A DNA stretch of 64,000 nt from Mycobacteriaceae bacterium (GTDB lineage Bacteria > Actinomycetota > Actinomycetes > Mycobacteriales > Mycobacteriaceae). A model generated the notes under the pieces. The model was not told where the DNA came from. It did no database searches and saw nothing but the letters and a program-made list of their open reading frames with translations. The stretch is taken from contig JAFARC010000001.1 in assembly GCA_019245755.1 (NCBI GenBank), positions 34,932 to 98,931 on the forward strand. Reading direction: 5' to 3'. Within the stretch, counting starts at the first letter, position 1. The number at the start of each line of letters is the position of its first letter. Shown piece after piece: positions 52,226 to 62,114 of the stretch. Both the position numbers and the translations under genes were made by a program.

Positions 52226-53650
52226 GTGGACGTGACACCGCCGACAAGCGTCGAGGCGGCCCTGGGCCACCACTTTGGCCAGCTGTCATTGCTGCACGGT
52301 TGGCTGCCGGTGGCCATGCAACTGAGCACTGCGGTGGTGCTTCTAATGGCAATCGGTTGGCGATCGCGCCGGTGGCGCACGACCTGGCTGCCAGCGACGC
52401 TGGCGTTCGGCGCCGTATTTGTGGCGCTGGCACATTGGTACATCGGCTCCATCGGCGTGGCCGGCGATCCGGCACCGCGTTCGCTGTGGGCGTGGCTGGC
52501 GGCCACCGGCGTCGCGGTCGCCGTGTCGGTGCTCGGGTGGCGCGGCGCACGGTGGTGGCGGCGCGGGCTGTCGATCACGGCGGTGCCGCTGTGCCTGCTG
52601 AGCGCCGCGCTTGCGGTGAACCTCTGGGTGGGCTACTTCCCGACCCTGCACGCCGCGTGGAACCAGCTCACCGCGGGCCCGCTGCCCGACGAGACCGACC
52701 GGATCGCCGTCACCGCGATGCAGGTGACGGGCAAGCGGCCGGCGAAGGGTGTGGTGGTCCCGGTGGCGATCAGCGGCGCGTCGAAGTTCAAGCACCGCCG
52801 CGAACTGGTGTACCTGCCGCCGGTGTTCTTCGCGCACAAGCCGCGGCCGCGACTGCCCGCCGTGATCATGATCGGTGCACAGATGAACACGCCCGCGGAT
52901 TGGCTGCGGGCCGGCAACGCGATCACCACGATCGACGACTTTGCCGCCGCACACCGCGGCAACGCGCCGGTGTTCGTGTTCGCCGACCCTTCCGGGGCGT
53001 TCAACAACGACACCGAATGCGTCAACGGCAGCCGCGGCAACGCGGCCGACCACCTCACCAACGACATCGTCCCATTCATGATCTCCAACTTCGGGGTGAG
53101 CAACGATCCCGCCAAATGGGGCGTCGTCGGGTGGTCGATGGGCGGCACCTGCGCGCTCGACCTGACGACCATGCACCCCGAGCTGTTCAGCGCATTCGTC
53201 GACATCGCCGGAGACGCCGGACCCAATTCCGGTAATCGGGCCGAGACCATCGCCAGCCTCTTCGGCGGCGACGAAAGGGCCTGGGCAGCCTATGATCCCA
53301 AGACGGTTATCAACCGTCATCGCACGTACAACGGGATAGCCGGGTGGTTTGCGGTGGCGCACGGCGCGGGAAGCTTCGCCGGCAAGGTCGCCAACCCCGA
53401 AAACCAGGACGTCGCAGCGCGGACGCTTTGTGCGCTCGGCAGCGCCAAGGGGATCAGGTGTGCGGTGATCGGCGAACCCGGGAGGCATGACTGGCCTTTC
53501 GCCGCAAGGGCATTCGCCGATGCACTGCCGTGGCTGGCCGGCCGGCTCAGTACGCCCGGCGTGGTGGGCCGGCCGTTACCCGGTTTTGCGCCGGTGTTGA
53601 ACCCATCACACGTAGGGCGGGCGATCACGCCGCCTGTAGCAGGTGGATGA
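52226..53650 (+). CDS. Membrane-anchored alpha/beta hydrolase (Ag85/esterase D-like fold)
   Basis: 474 aa from GTG 52226. Four N-terminal TM helices (about 25-45, 50-72, 85-105, 115-140) precede an extracytoplasmic hydrolase: nucleophile in VVGWSMGGTCAL (~305), acid probably in FVDIAGDAGPN, His in GEPGRHDWPFA (~424). This TM plus mycolyltransferase-like architecture occurs in several mycobacterial proteins (compare Rv0519c/Rv1288 type). May act on cell-envelope lipids. Its 3' end overlaps the convergent LLM gene by 26 bases. Confidence 0.8.
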   Translation: MDVTPPTSVEAALGHHFGQLSLLHGWLPVAMQLSTAVVLLMAIGWRSRRWRTTWLPATLAFGAVFVALAHWYIGSIGVAGDPAPRSLWAWLAATGVAVAVSVLGWRGARWWRRGLSITAVPLCLLSAALAVNLWVGYFPTLHAAWNQLTAGPLPDETDRIAVTAMQVTGKRPAKGVVVPVAISGASKFKHRRELVYLPPVFFAHKPRPRLPAVIMIGAQMNTPADWLRAGNAITTIDDFAAAHRGNAPVFVFADPSGAFNNDTECVNGSRGNAADHLTNDIVPFMISNFGVSNDPAKWGVVGWSMGGTCALDLTTMHPELFSAFVDIAGDAGPNSGNRAETIASLFGGDERAWAAYDPKTVINRHRTYNGIAGWFAVAHGAGSFAGKVANPENQDVAARTLCALGSAKGIRCAVIGEPGRHDWPFAARAFADALPWLAGRLSTPGVVGRPLPGFAPVLNPSHVGRAITPPVAGG

Positions 53651-54635
53651 TCATCTCCCAGAAGCCCTCGGGCACCGCATAAGGAGCGTAAAACCCGGTG
53701 CGGGTGAAGACGTCGCCAAAACGCGCGAGCAGCCCCTCGGCCACCTGATGCGGGGGCGCGACGATCGCGAACTCGTGCAGCATCTCGTCGGTGATCCGGC
53801 GTCCCATCGCCTCCCACTCGCCACGCTTGGACATCGCGTTGAGTTCGCCGTTCAGCTCTGACCACCCGTGCAGCTCAAGGACGGGCCGATAGGCCGGCGT
53901 GGAGGCGTAGAACGCGATTTGCCTGCGCACCGCGGCGTCGGCGGCCGTCATCTGATCGTCATCGGCGCCGGTGACAATGAAGGGCAGTCCGCTGACCTCG
54001 AACCCGCTCAAATCGTCTCGGCCGGCCGCCGCCCGGCCACGCGCTAACGCGGGCAGCGTCACCTCGCGCAGATAACGCTCGGTCGTGAAGCCGTGCACGA
54101 AGAAGCCGTCCGCCACCTCACCGGCGACCTCGGTCATGCGCGCACCGACACCGGCGAGAAGGATGGGCGGATTGCCGTACGGGTTCGGGCCGGGGTTGAA
54201 GAACGGCGTCATCAGGGTATGGGTGTAGAACTCGCCGACGAACCGCAGCGGCTCACCGCTGGCCCAACTACGCCAGATCGCGCGCATCGCAAGTAGATAC
54301 TCGCGCATCCGTCCTGCCGGTGCCGACCACGGCATCGAAAAGCGTTTGGTGATATGGGCTTTCACCTGTGAGCCAACGCCGAGCAGGAACCGCCCCTGCG
54401 AGTAGAGCTGAAGGTCGTTGGCCACCATCGCCAGCGACATCGGATTGCGGGCAAATGTCACCGCGATCGCCGTGCCGAGTTGCAGCCGCTCGGTGCGGCT
54501 GGCGGCGATGGCCAGCAGCGGGAACGGATCGTGCTGGGTTTCGGGCAGCCAGGCGCCGTCGTAGCCGCGCTTCTCCGCCGACACCGCAACGTCGGAGTCG
54601 CTGGGCCGGCCGGTTAGGGTGATATCGACCTTCAC
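53625..54635 (-). CDS. F420-dependent LLM-class oxidoreductase
   Basis: 336 aa from GTG 54635 (VKVDITLTGRPSD); the longer frame upstream lacks coding character. The TIM-barrel signature GYDGAWLPETQHDPFPLLA, LQLGTAIAVTFARNPMSLA and FLLGVGSQVKAH is that of the F420 LLM subfamily TIGR03617, common in mycobacteria. Reduces or oxidises an unknown substrate with F420. Convergent overlap with the hydrolase. Confidence 0.88.
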   Translation of the reverse strand: MKVDITLTGRPSDSDVAVSAEKRGYDGAWLPETQHDPFPLLAIAASRTERLQLGTAIAVTFARNPMSLAMVANDLQLYSQGRFLLGVGSQVKAHITKRFSMPWSAPAGRMREYLLAMRAIWRSWASGEPLRFVGEFYTHTLMTPFFNPGPNPYGNPPILLAGVGARMTEVAGEVADGFFVHGFTTERYLREVTLPALARGRAAAGRDDLSGFEVSGLPFIVTGADDDQMTAADAAVRRQIAFYASTPAYRPVLELHGWSELNGELNAMSKRGEWEAMGRRITDEMLHEFAIVAPPHQVAEGLLARFGDVFTRTGFYAPYAVPEGFWEMIIHLLQAA

Positions 54636-54660
54636 GGCGGTCAACCATATGTGCCCGGTG

Positions 54661-54686
54661 GTTAGCAGCCGGCGGCGGTGGGGTAT
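54661..54686 (+). promoter_or_regulatory. SigF-like promoter of the small acidic protein gene
   Basis: GTTA (54661-54664, one mismatch to GTTT), 16 bases, GGGTAT (54681-54686, perfect), 67 bases before the ATG. It faces right, away from the LLM gene. Confidence 0.45.
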
Positions 54687-54753
54687 GGGGATCGCGCGGG
54701 CTCGCAACGACGGGAGTCTTTCGACCGCAGGATTCGGAGCCAATGGAAGCGAT

Positions 54754-54924
54754 ATGACCGTACCGGACCGAGAGCAACCCAACCGCGACCAAGAGCTGGA
54801 GAAAATCGTGGACCAGCTCGACGAAAACGTCGCCGGGGAACGCGAAGCCGAGGGTGTTCCCGGCAAGCCCAGCGACCGTGAAAACGCCGCCGTCGAGGGA
54901 ACCGCAGACGAGCCGCCGGACTAA
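54754..54924 (+). CDS. Small acidic hydrophilic protein
   Basis: 56 aa from ATG 54754, GGAAG 5 bases upstream. About half the residues are Glu, Asp, Pro or Asn, without hydrophobic core, likely disordered (hydrophilin-like). Its stop overlaps the convergent hydrolase end by 4 bases. SigF-like promoter upstream suggests a stress role. Confidence 0.55.
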   Translation: MTVPDREQPNRDQELEKIVDQLDENVAGEREAEGVPGKPSDRENAAVEGTADEPPD

Positions 54925-55832
54925 TGGCTCGGCTGCGGACTGCCGACCTCGGATCGGTCACCGGAGGCGGCGAAGTCCTCGATCAACTCCACCACCTCGG
55001 TCGGTGCTTCGACCTGGGGGAAGTGACCGACGTGCGGGAGTACCTCCAGCCGGCTATCAGCGCGCGCGGCGTGCGCGGCGTACGCGTGATCGACCGGGAT
55101 GATGCTGTCCTGCTCGCCCCAGATCGCCATCAGCGGTAGCTCAGCGCGCAGCTCGAGCCGGTTGAGCGCGCTGACGGCCTGGCCGCGGTGATCGACGACG
55201 GATCGCAACGTGCGCAGAAACGACTGGCGCGTCTGACGATCCGACAGGGACGAATACGCGCTCCACAGCTCGGCGCCGCGCGGCGATTGAATGCCGGCGC
55301 TCGTCAGCCACGACCTGAGCTTGTTGCCGACGCTGAGCACCGGCTGCGGCGCGATCACCGGCAGCATCAGCTCCGCGCCGGGCGCCGCCAGCAGCCGCAG
55401 CACCATGCCGACATCGGGGCCAAGGCCGCCGCTGCTGATGAGGACCAGCCTCCTGCAGTAGTCGGGGTGTTGGTAGACAAGCTGCATCGCGACACCGCCG
55501 CCCAGTGAGTGTCCGACCACCGTGGCTTGGCTGATGCCGAGTTCATCGAGAAAATCGCGCAGCCAAACGGCGAACGCGCCCAGCGAGTAATCCCCGCGGG
55601 GTTTGGCCGACTCGCCGTGGCCCAGCAGATCCGGCGCCACCACGCGGAATTTCTTCGACAGCTGCGGCATGACGGCCCGCCAGGTCACCGAGCTGCCGGC
55701 CATGCCGTGGATCAACAGCAGCACTTCGCCGGCACCGCAGTCGCGGTACGCCACCCGGTCGCCGTGCAGCTCCAAAAACTTCGGCTCAATCACCGAACCG
55801 GTACCCCCTGCTCGCCCGTCCTCATCGACCAT
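54921..55832 (-). CDS. Alpha/beta hydrolase (Rv2715-like)
   Basis: 303 aa from ATG 55832; ATG 55847 is possible. Oxyanion LLLIHGMAGSSVTW, nucleophile in VVGHSLGGGVAM (~116), acid in WGEQDSIIP (~246), His in HVGHFPQVE (~273). Close in pattern to mycobacterial Rv2715-type hydrolases of unknown substrate. Divergent from the thiolase gene. Confidence 0.87.
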   Translation of the reverse strand: MVDEDGRAGGTGSVIEPKFLELHGDRVAYRDCGAGEVLLLIHGMAGSSVTWRAVMPQLSKKFRVVAPDLLGHGESAKPRGDYSLGAFAVWLRDFLDELGISQATVVGHSLGGGVAMQLVYQHPDYCRRLVLISSGGLGPDVGMVLRLLAAPGAELMLPVIAPQPVLSVGNKLRSWLTSAGIQSPRGAELWSAYSSLSDRQTRQSFLRTLRSVVDHRGQAVSALNRLELRAELPLMAIWGEQDSIIPVDHAYAAHAARADSRLEVLPHVGHFPQVEAPTEVVELIEDFAASGDRSEVGSPQPSH

Positions 55833-55886
55833 GGTGGCAGAAAACACCGGGGACCGCTGCTCGGCGGTGGATAAGGTACCCGCTAA

Positions 55887-55917
55887 CGAGTACGTTTGTG
55901 CTGGTCCACCGAGTACG
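55887..55917. promoter_or_regulatory. Pair of CGAGTACG words in divergent promoter region
   Basis: CGAGTACG at 55887-55894 and again at 55910-55917, 23 bases apart (about two helical turns); the first is embedded in AACG-agta-CGTT. Possible regulator site for the lipid operon. Confidence 0.3.
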
Positions 55918-55934
55918 AGGCTCAGGAGGCCGGG

Positions 55935-57131
55935 GTGTCCGACAAGGTCTATGTCGTCGGCGTGGGGATGACAAAGTTCGAGAAGCCGGGACGACGCGAG
56001 GGTTGGGACTACCCCGACATGGCGCGCGAAGCGGGGACCAACGCGCTAGCGGACGCCGGCATCGATTACCCCGAGGTCGACCAGGGCTACGTCGGCTACG
56101 TCTATGGCGAATCGACGTCGGGCCAGCGGGCGCTTTACGAGCTGGGCATGACCGGTATCCCGATCATCAACGTCAACAACAACTGCTCCACCGGATCGAC
56201 CGCGCTGTACCTGGCCGCGCAGGCGATTCGCGGCGGGCTGGCCGACTGCTGCGTCGCGCTGGGCTTCGAGAAGATGAAACCGGGTTCGCTGGGCTCCACC
56301 TATGACGACCGCGCCCAGCCGATGGACAAGCACATCAAGGCGATGGCGGAGCTCTCCGAAGTGGCGTTCCCGCCGGCGCCGTGGATGTTCGGCGCCGCCG
56401 GCCGCGAGCACATGAAGCAATTCGGCAGCACTGCAGAGCATTTCGCGAAGATCGGCTACAAGAACCACAGGCACTCGGTGAACAACCCCTACGCGCAGTT
56501 TCAGGATCCCTACACACTCGACGACATTCTGGCCTCGCGGATGATCTATGAGCCGCTGACCAAGTTGCAGTGCTCGCCAACCAGTGATGGGTCCGCCGCG
56601 GCGATACTCGCCTCGGAAGCGTTCCTCGACAAACACGACCTGGCCGGCCAGGCGGTCGAGATCGTCGGGCAGGCAATGACCACCGACTTCGCTGACAGCT
56701 TCGACGGAACGGCCAAGGGTCTGATCGGCTACCACATGAACGTCCAGGCGGCGCAACGGGTGTACGACCAGTCCGGGCTCGGGCCGGAGGACTTCCAGGT
56801 GATCGAGCTGCACGACTGCTTCTCGGCCAACGAGCTGCTGCTGTATGAGGCGCTCGGATTGTGCGGTGCCGGCGAGGCCCCCAAGCTCATCGACGACAAC
56901 GAAACGACCTACGGCGGCCGCTGGGTGGTCAACCCGTCCGGCGGACTGATCTCCAAGGGCCACCCGCTGGGAGCTACCGGTCTTGCGCAGTGTTGTGAGT
57001 TGACGTGGCAGCTCCGCGGGACCGCCGACAGGCGGCAAGTCGACACCGTCACCGCGGCCCTGCAGCACAACATCGGGCTGGGCGGCGCAGCTGTCGTCAC
57101 CGCGTACCAGCGCGCGGACCGGATGGGCTGA
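55935..57131 (+). CDS. Thiolase-superfamily lipid-transfer protein (SCP-x thiolase-like, Rv1627c type)
   Basis: 398 aa from GTG 55935, AGGAGG 7 bases upstream. Catalytic Cys in [13 protein letters not shown] (~88), His in [12 protein letters not shown] and second site GHPLGATG. These lipid-transfer-type thiolases cleave or aldol-cleave branched acyl-CoA, often in sterol side-chain catabolism, in concert with MaoC proteins; the next gene is one, 2 bases away. Resembles Rv1627c. Confidence 0.88.
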   Translation: MSDKVYVVGVGMTKFEKPGRREGWDYPDMAREAGTNALADAGIDYPEVDQGYVGYVYGESTSGQRALYELGMTGIPIINVNNNCSTGSTALYLAAQAIRGGLADCCVALGFEKMKPGSLGSTYDDRAQPMDKHIKAMAELSEVAFPPAPWMFGAAGREHMKQFGSTAEHFAKIGYKNHRHSVNNPYAQFQDPYTLDDILASRMIYEPLTKLQCSPTSDGSAAAILASEAFLDKHDLAGQAVEIVGQAMTTDFADSFDGTAKGLIGYHMNVQAAQRVYDQSGLGPEDFQVIELHDCFSANELLLYEALGLCGAGEAPKLIDDNETTYGGRWVVNPSGGLISKGHPLGATGLAQCCELTWQLRGTADRRQVDTVTAALQHNIGLGGAAVVTAYQRADRMG

Positions 57132-57133
57132 CA

Positions 57134-58015
57134 ATGGCGCATGGATCGGCGAGCGACGACGAGCTGTCGTTCGACGATAGCGGCCTCGACACCTGGGGCA
57201 GCGCGGAACGGTTCGAGGTCAGCCGGGACAGGATCGTCGACTACGCCGAAGCCACCAACGATCCGATCGCCGCGCACCGCAGCGGCGAGGTCGCGCCACC
57301 GGTTTTCGGGATCGTCCCGGTGTTCGGGTCTCTGGCCACACCGGCGGTCGGCGTGTTGCCGGCACAGCTGGTGCCGCGAATCGTGCACGGCGAGCAGGAT
57401 TTCCACTTTTACAGGCCGATCTACCCCGGTGACACGCTGGTGTCACGGGGCAAGATCATCGGGTACGCGGGCCTGGAGAAGGGCACTCCGTGCGCGATCC
57501 TGCTGGAATGCCGCGCCGAGGACGGCGAACTGGTCAACGAACAGTACGTGACGTTCTTTGTTCGCGGATTCAACGCCGGAAAGAAGGCGGGAGAGCTGGG
57601 CCCCAGCCACAAGTTCGACGAACTGTTACACCAGCAAGCACCACTGGCCACGGCGACCGCGCACGTCGACGACGACCAAACCTACCGCTATGCGAAGGCG
57701 TCCGGTGACCCGATGCCGATCCACGTCGACGAGAACTTCGCTAAAAGCGCAGGGCTGCCGGGCATCATCGCGCACGGCCTGTGCACCATGGCGATGACGT
57801 CGTGGGGCGTGCTGACCGAGGTCGGCGGGTCCGACGTGCATCGGCTGAAGCGGTTCGCGGTGCGATTCGCCAAGATGGTCTTCCCCGGGAATGACCTTGA
57901 AACGCGCATCTGGAGGGCAGGCTCCCACGACGGCATGATGAGCTACGCGTTCGAAACCGTCCGCGGACAAGATTTGGTGATCACCGACGGGCGTGCCGAA
58001 ATCGCCGACGCATGA
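57134..58015 (+). CDS. MaoC-family double-hotdog enoyl-CoA hydratase
   Basis: 293 aa. N-terminal hotdog (about 20-150) without catalytic residues and C-terminal hotdog with hydratase motif YAKASGDPMPIHVDENFAK (Asp, His) and IIAHGLCTMAM. Same layout as mycobacterial HtdX/HtdY-type proteins. Probably hydrates the enoyl-CoA cleaved by the adjoining thiolase-like protein. Confidence 0.88.
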   Translation: MAHGSASDDELSFDDSGLDTWGSAERFEVSRDRIVDYAEATNDPIAAHRSGEVAPPVFGIVPVFGSLATPAVGVLPAQLVPRIVHGEQDFHFYRPIYPGDTLVSRGKIIGYAGLEKGTPCAILLECRAEDGELVNEQYVTFFVRGFNAGKKAGELGPSHKFDELLHQQAPLATATAHVDDDQTYRYAKASGDPMPIHVDENFAKSAGLPGIIAHGLCTMAMTSWGVLTEVGGSDVHRLKRFAVRFAKMVFPGNDLETRIWRAGSHDGMMSYAFETVRGQDLVITDGRAEIADA

Positions 58016-58144
58016 CCGGCGCTATGGGTGTCGGGCCGCCAAGGGCCGCGACGAGATCATGAGCCGACGTTTACCCGTGCGAAAACAGGTCAATCATCAT
58101 TTCCAGACAGGATTTCAGCGTCGAACATCCGCAGGAGCGCAACG

Positions 58145-59161
58145 ATGAATCTCGGTGACCTCACGAGCTGGGTGGAAAAGCCGATCGCAGCAATGTCCAG
58201 CCTGATCAACACACCCAACTCAGCGGGCCGATACCGACCTTTCTACCTGCAGAACCTGGTCGACGCCGCGCAGGGCCGCACCCTCGAGGATGCGGTCGAG
58301 GGCAAGACCATCCTCATCACCGGCGCGTCATCGGGCATCGGCGAGGCGACAGCGAAGAAGATCACCGACGCCGGCGGCGACGTGGTGCTGGTGGCGCGCA
58401 CCCGGCAGAAGCTCGAAAAGGTCGCCGACGAGCTCCGCGGTTCGGGAGGAACCGCCCACGTGTACCCGTGCGATGTGTCGGACATGGATGCCATCGCAAC
58501 GATGGCCGATCAGGTACTGACCGATCTCGGCCGCGTCGACATCCTGATCAACAACGCCGGCCGTTCGATACGGCGCTCGCTGGAATTGTCCTATGACCGC
58601 ATCCACGACTACCAGCGCACAATGCAACTGAACTATCTGGGAGCGGTCCAGCTGATACTGAAGTTCATTCCCGGCATGCGCGAACGCGGCTTCGGCCAGG
58701 TGATCAACGTCTCGTCGGCCGGTGTTCAGATGCGCGCCCCGCGCTTCGGCGCCTACATCGCCAGCAAGGCCGCGCTGGACACGCTTTGCGATTCATTGCA
58801 GGCCGAAACCGTAGCGGACGGCGTGAGATTCACAACCGTGTTCATGGCATTGGTCCGGACGCCGATGATCAGCCCGACCAAAGTCTACGAACGCTTTCCG
58901 GCACTGACGCCCGAGCAGGCCGCCGGGGTGCTCGCCGACGCGATCGTGCACCGACCGCGTCGGGTCAGCCCGCCGTTCGGGCAGTTCGCGGCCTTCGCCG
59001 ACGCGGTCAGCCCGATGCTGATGGACTTCGTCCGCAACCGCGGATTCACGCTGTTCGACGACTCCGATGCCGCCCAAGGAGAGGAATCCTCAAGTGAGCC
59101 AGTACGATTCGACAAACGAAGCGAAACGTTCGTGCGTGCCACCCGCGGTATTCATTGGTGA
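58145..59161 (+). CDS. SDR family oxidoreductase, extended N-terminus
   Basis: 338 aa from ATG 58145. The first 55 residues lie before the Rossmann fold; then TGASSGIGEAT, NNAG, Ser in INVSSAGVQ, Tyr-Lys in GAYIASKAA. The C-terminal tail is also longer than usual. Seven bases before the next SDR. Likely beta-hydroxyacyl or sterol dehydrogenase in the lipid operon, inferred from context. Confidence 0.87.
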   Translation: MNLGDLTSWVEKPIAAMSSLINTPNSAGRYRPFYLQNLVDAAQGRTLEDAVEGKTILITGASSGIGEATAKKITDAGGDVVLVARTRQKLEKVADELRGSGGTAHVYPCDVSDMDAIATMADQVLTDLGRVDILINNAGRSIRRSLELSYDRIHDYQRTMQLNYLGAVQLILKFIPGMRERGFGQVINVSSAGVQMRAPRFGAYIASKAALDTLCDSLQAETVADGVRFTTVFMALVRTPMISPTKVYERFPALTPEQAAGVLADAIVHRPRRVSPPFGQFAAFADAVSPMLMDFVRNRGFTLFDDSDAAQGEESSSEPVRFDKRSETFVRATRGIHW

Positions 59162-59167
59162 CCGGCG

Positions 59168-59959
59168 ATGAGTCTTCCTGCGCCGAGCGCCGACGCAACC
59201 GTGGTCATCACCGGCGCCTCCTCGGGTATCGGCACCGAGCTCGCGCGTGGCCTGGCCCGCCGCGGTTATCCGCTGCTGCTGGTGGCCAGGCGCCGGGAGC
59301 GCCTCGACGAGCTCTCCGACGAACTGCGGTCCGAGCACTCCGTGGCCGTCGAGGTGATGCCACTAGATCTCGCGGACGGCGCGTCGCGTGAGCAGCTCAC
59401 CCAGCGCATCACCAACGAGCCGATGGCCGGGGTCTGCAACAGCGCGGGCTTCGGCACCAGCGGTCCCTTCCATGAGCTGCCGATCGAGCGGGAACGTGAG
59501 GAGGTCACGCTCAACGTCACCGTTTTGATGGAACTCACGCATGCCGCATTGCCCGGGATGATTGCGCGCGGCGCCGGGTCGGTGCTCAACATCGCGTCGA
59601 TCGCGGGGTTCCAGCCGATGCCCAACATGGCCGTTTATTCGGCCACCAAGGCGTTCGTGCAGACGTTCTCGGAGGCTGTGCACGAGGAACTGCACGGCAC
59701 CGGGGTGTCGTGCACCGTGCTGTGCCCGGGACCGGTGCCCACCGAGTGGGCCGAGATAGCCGACGCGCACCAGTACAGCATCGGCCTCGCCCAGGTTTCA
59801 CCGCACGACGTCGCCGAGGAGGCGATCCGCGGCATGCTCGCAGGCAAGCGCAGCGTGATCCCGGGACTGGTGCCCAAAGCCGCCAGCCTGGGCGGCAGGT
59901 TCACCCCGCGCAGCCTATTGCTTCCCGCGCTGCGCCTGGGCCGACAAATCAGGAGCTAA
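59168..59959 (+). CDS. SDR family oxidoreductase (DltE-like)
   Basis: 263 aa from ATG 59168. TGASSGIGTEL, NSAG variant (CNSAGFG), Ser in LNIASIAGF, Tyr-Lys in AVYSATKAFV. The family is often called SDR/dehydrogenase YqjQ or DltE-like in mycobacteria. Tandem to the previous gene. Convergent to the UBP-kdc operon. Confidence 0.88.
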   Translation: MSLPAPSADATVVITGASSGIGTELARGLARRGYPLLLVARRRERLDELSDELRSEHSVAVEVMPLDLADGASREQLTQRITNEPMAGVCNSAGFGTSGPFHELPIEREREEVTLNVTVLMELTHAALPGMIARGAGSVLNIASIAGFQPMPNMAVYSATKAFVQTFSEAVHEELHGTGVSCTVLCPGPVPTEWAEIADAHQYSIGLAQVSPHDVAEEAIRGMLAGKRSVIPGLVPKAASLGGRFTPRSLLLPALRLGRQIRS

Positions 59960-59977
59960 CCGCCGGCTCGGCGTTGT

Positions 59978-60331
59978 CTAGTAGCGGTTGGGCAGCTGCT
60001 CGACCCAGTCGCGCGGCACACGGCCTCGTGGACCCGGCACCGGTTGGTCTTCGGGATGGCTGAGCGGTGCGGCCAACTCGGGCCCGTCGACGTAGTCGTT
60101 GGTTTCAAAATTCCAGAACCAGTCCTCGCCGGGCTCGAACGACCGCATCACCGGATGCCCGGTCGCGCGCCAGTGCGCCGTCGCGTGCCGCGCCGGCGAA
60201 TCGTCGCAACACCCGATGTGGCCGCACGCCGCGCAGCGGCGCAGGTGAACCCACCAGCCGCCGGCGGCGTCGCACTCCACGCAGCCGGTGCCGCTGGGCG
60301 GGACGGACGGATCGACAACCTTGAGCTTCAT
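59978..60331 (-). CDS. UBP-type zinc-finger protein
   Basis: 117 aa from ATG 60331, overlapping the kdc stop by ATGA. Zinc ligands: CVECDAAGGWW, CAACGHIGCCDD, then HATAHWRATGHP, the UBP/ZnF pattern. In eukaryotes this domain binds ubiquitin C-termini; in actinobacteria single-domain versions are common with unknown role. Co-transcribed with the decarboxylase. Confidence 0.88.
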   Translation of the reverse strand: MKLKVVDPSVPPSGTGCVECDAAGGWWVHLRRCAACGHIGCCDDSPARHATAHWRATGHPVMRSFEPGEDWFWNFETNDYVDGPELAAPLSHPEDQPVPGPRGRVPRDWVEQLPNRY

Positions 60332-62043
60332 CACCTTCCCCTTCCGACCTTTGCGACCGTGGGTATCTGACTGGCGTTGGCCGCGGCCGCCGACTCGGCC
60401 AGTTCCGTCAGCAGAGGGGGCACATCCGAGCGCGACACCACCGCTTCGATGAACACCATCTCGTCGCGGTGTGCCGCGGCGGCGGTGACGGCGTCGTCGA
60501 GTTCGCCGCAGGTCGTGGCTCGAAAGACCAGATGCGCGCCAACGCCGAGCGCTCTGGGCACGTCGAGCCAGTTCCACTCCACGATGTCGTTGTAGTACGC
60601 GTCGCGTCCGTGAATCGCGCGCTCCACCGCGTAGCCGTGGTTGTTGACCACCACGACCACCGGCGCGACGCCCTCACGGCCGAACGAACCAAGTTCTGAG
60701 ATGGTGAGTTGCGCGGCCCCGTCGCCGATCAGCAGCACCGGCCGCCGCTCCGGGTGGGCCAGGCCCGCGCCGAGCGCCGCGGGCAGCGTGTAGCCGATCG
60801 ACGCCCACAGCGGCTGCCCGATGAATGTCACCCCACTCGGCAGCCGGTGCCCGGCCATGCCGTAGAACGACGTGCCCTGGTCGGCGAGCACGATGTTGCC
60901 CGGCGTGAGGGCCGCGGACATCCTGTCCCACAGCGCTTTCTGCGTCAACGGCTCGTCGCGTGGCGGCGCTTCGAACGGCGGATCCGACGGGGTGGCCGGC
61001 ATCGGCTCGGAGCGGATGGCCCGTCGTTTCAGGATCGACGTCAACGCCTCCAGCGCCGCCTCGATGTCCAGCGGGGCGAACACCTGCCCGGCGACCACGC
61101 TCTGGTTGGGTCCGATGTCGATGGTGCGTGCCGGGTCGATGTTCTGGCTGAAAAACCCGCTGACCATGTCGGTGAATTGCACCCCTGCCGTCACCAGGAC
61201 CGGGGCCTCCTCGATGGCCTTGCGCACCCGCTCATCGCTGGCGGCGCCCGCATAAATGCCCAGATACGTCGGCGAAGTCTCGTCGACCAGGCTTTTGCCC
61301 CACATCAGCGTCGCGTGCGGCACCACGTCGGCGGCCAGCAGCGCCTCGAGCTGGGGAACCACCTGCAATCGATGTACCAGCAGGTCTGCCAGCACCGTCA
61401 GCTGGTGATCGGCGATGAGTTCGGTTGCGGCGTCGACGAACAACGACAGCGCGCGCGGGCTGGTGCCGCCGGTGTAGCGGGGCAGCGGCGCGCTGGGCGG
61501 CTCAACGGGGAAGCGGGCCACGTCGGTGGCCAGCAACAGGTAGCCGGGCAGCTTTTGCTCGCGCACCTCCGACAGCACGCGATCGATGTCACGGGTGGCG
61601 GTGGCGGGCATCAGATTGGCCTGGGCGCAGGTGAATTCACGTGCGATACGCAGGAAGTGCTCGAAGTCGCCGTCGCCGAGGGAATGGTGGACGACGCGGC
61701 GGGCGCCCTGGGCGTCCTTGGACGGCGCACCGACGATGTGCACCACGGGGACGTGTTCGGCGTAGCTGCCGGCGACCGCGTTGGCCGCGGAGAGCTCGCC
61801 GACCCCGAACGTGGTGATCAGGGCCGACAGGCCGCGCAACCGGCCGTAGCCATCTGCGGCGTATCCCGCGTTGAGTTCGTTGGCGTTGCCCACCCACCGA
61901 ATCCTGTTGTGCGCCACGACGTGGTCCAGGAACTGGAGATTGAAGTCGCCGGGAACCCCGAACACCTCGGTGACGCCCAGTTCGGCCAGACGGTCCAGCA
62001 GATAGTCGCCGACGGTGTAGGGCGACTCGGATGGCACACCCAC
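60331..62043 (-). CDS. kdc: Alpha-keto-acid decarboxylase (ThDP-dependent)
   Basis: 570 aa. ThDP fold order: N-terminal PYR domain with catalytic Glu in [14 protein letters not shown], central domain, and C-terminal PP domain with [19 protein letters not shown] (GDG...N ThDP-Mg motif). [11 protein letters not shown] carries the HH pair seen in pyruvate/indolepyruvate decarboxylases. Matches M. tuberculosis Kdc (Rv0853c), which decarboxylates branched-chain and aromatic keto acids. Divergent from the SRPBCC gene, as in that genome. Confidence 0.92.
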   Translation of the reverse strand: MGVPSESPYTVGDYLLDRLAELGVTEVFGVPGDFNLQFLDHVVAHNRIRWVGNANELNAGYAADGYGRLRGLSALITTFGVGELSAANAVAGSYAEHVPVVHIVGAPSKDAQGARRVVHHSLGDGDFEHFLRIAREFTCAQANLMPATATRDIDRVLSEVREQKLPGYLLLATDVARFPVEPPSAPLPRYTGGTSPRALSLFVDAATELIADHQLTVLADLLVHRLQVVPQLEALLAADVVPHATLMWGKSLVDETSPTYLGIYAGAASDERVRKAIEEAPVLVTAGVQFTDMVSGFFSQNIDPARTIDIGPNQSVVAGQVFAPLDIEAALEALTSILKRRAIRSEPMPATPSDPPFEAPPRDEPLTQKALWDRMSAALTPGNIVLADQGTSFYGMAGHRLPSGVTFIGQPLWASIGYTLPAALGAGLAHPERRPVLLIGDGAAQLTISELGSFGREGVAPVVVVVNNHGYAVERAIHGRDAYYNDIVEWNWLDVPRALGVGAHLVFRATTCGELDDAVTAAAAHRDEMVFIEAVVSRSDVPPLLTELAESAAAANASQIPTVAKVGRGR

Positions 62044-62114
62044 AGCGATGACGGTACCCGCGCAAACGGCCCAAAGCGTTCCGTCGCCGAAACCGGCGCC
62101 GTATCGTCGCGACC

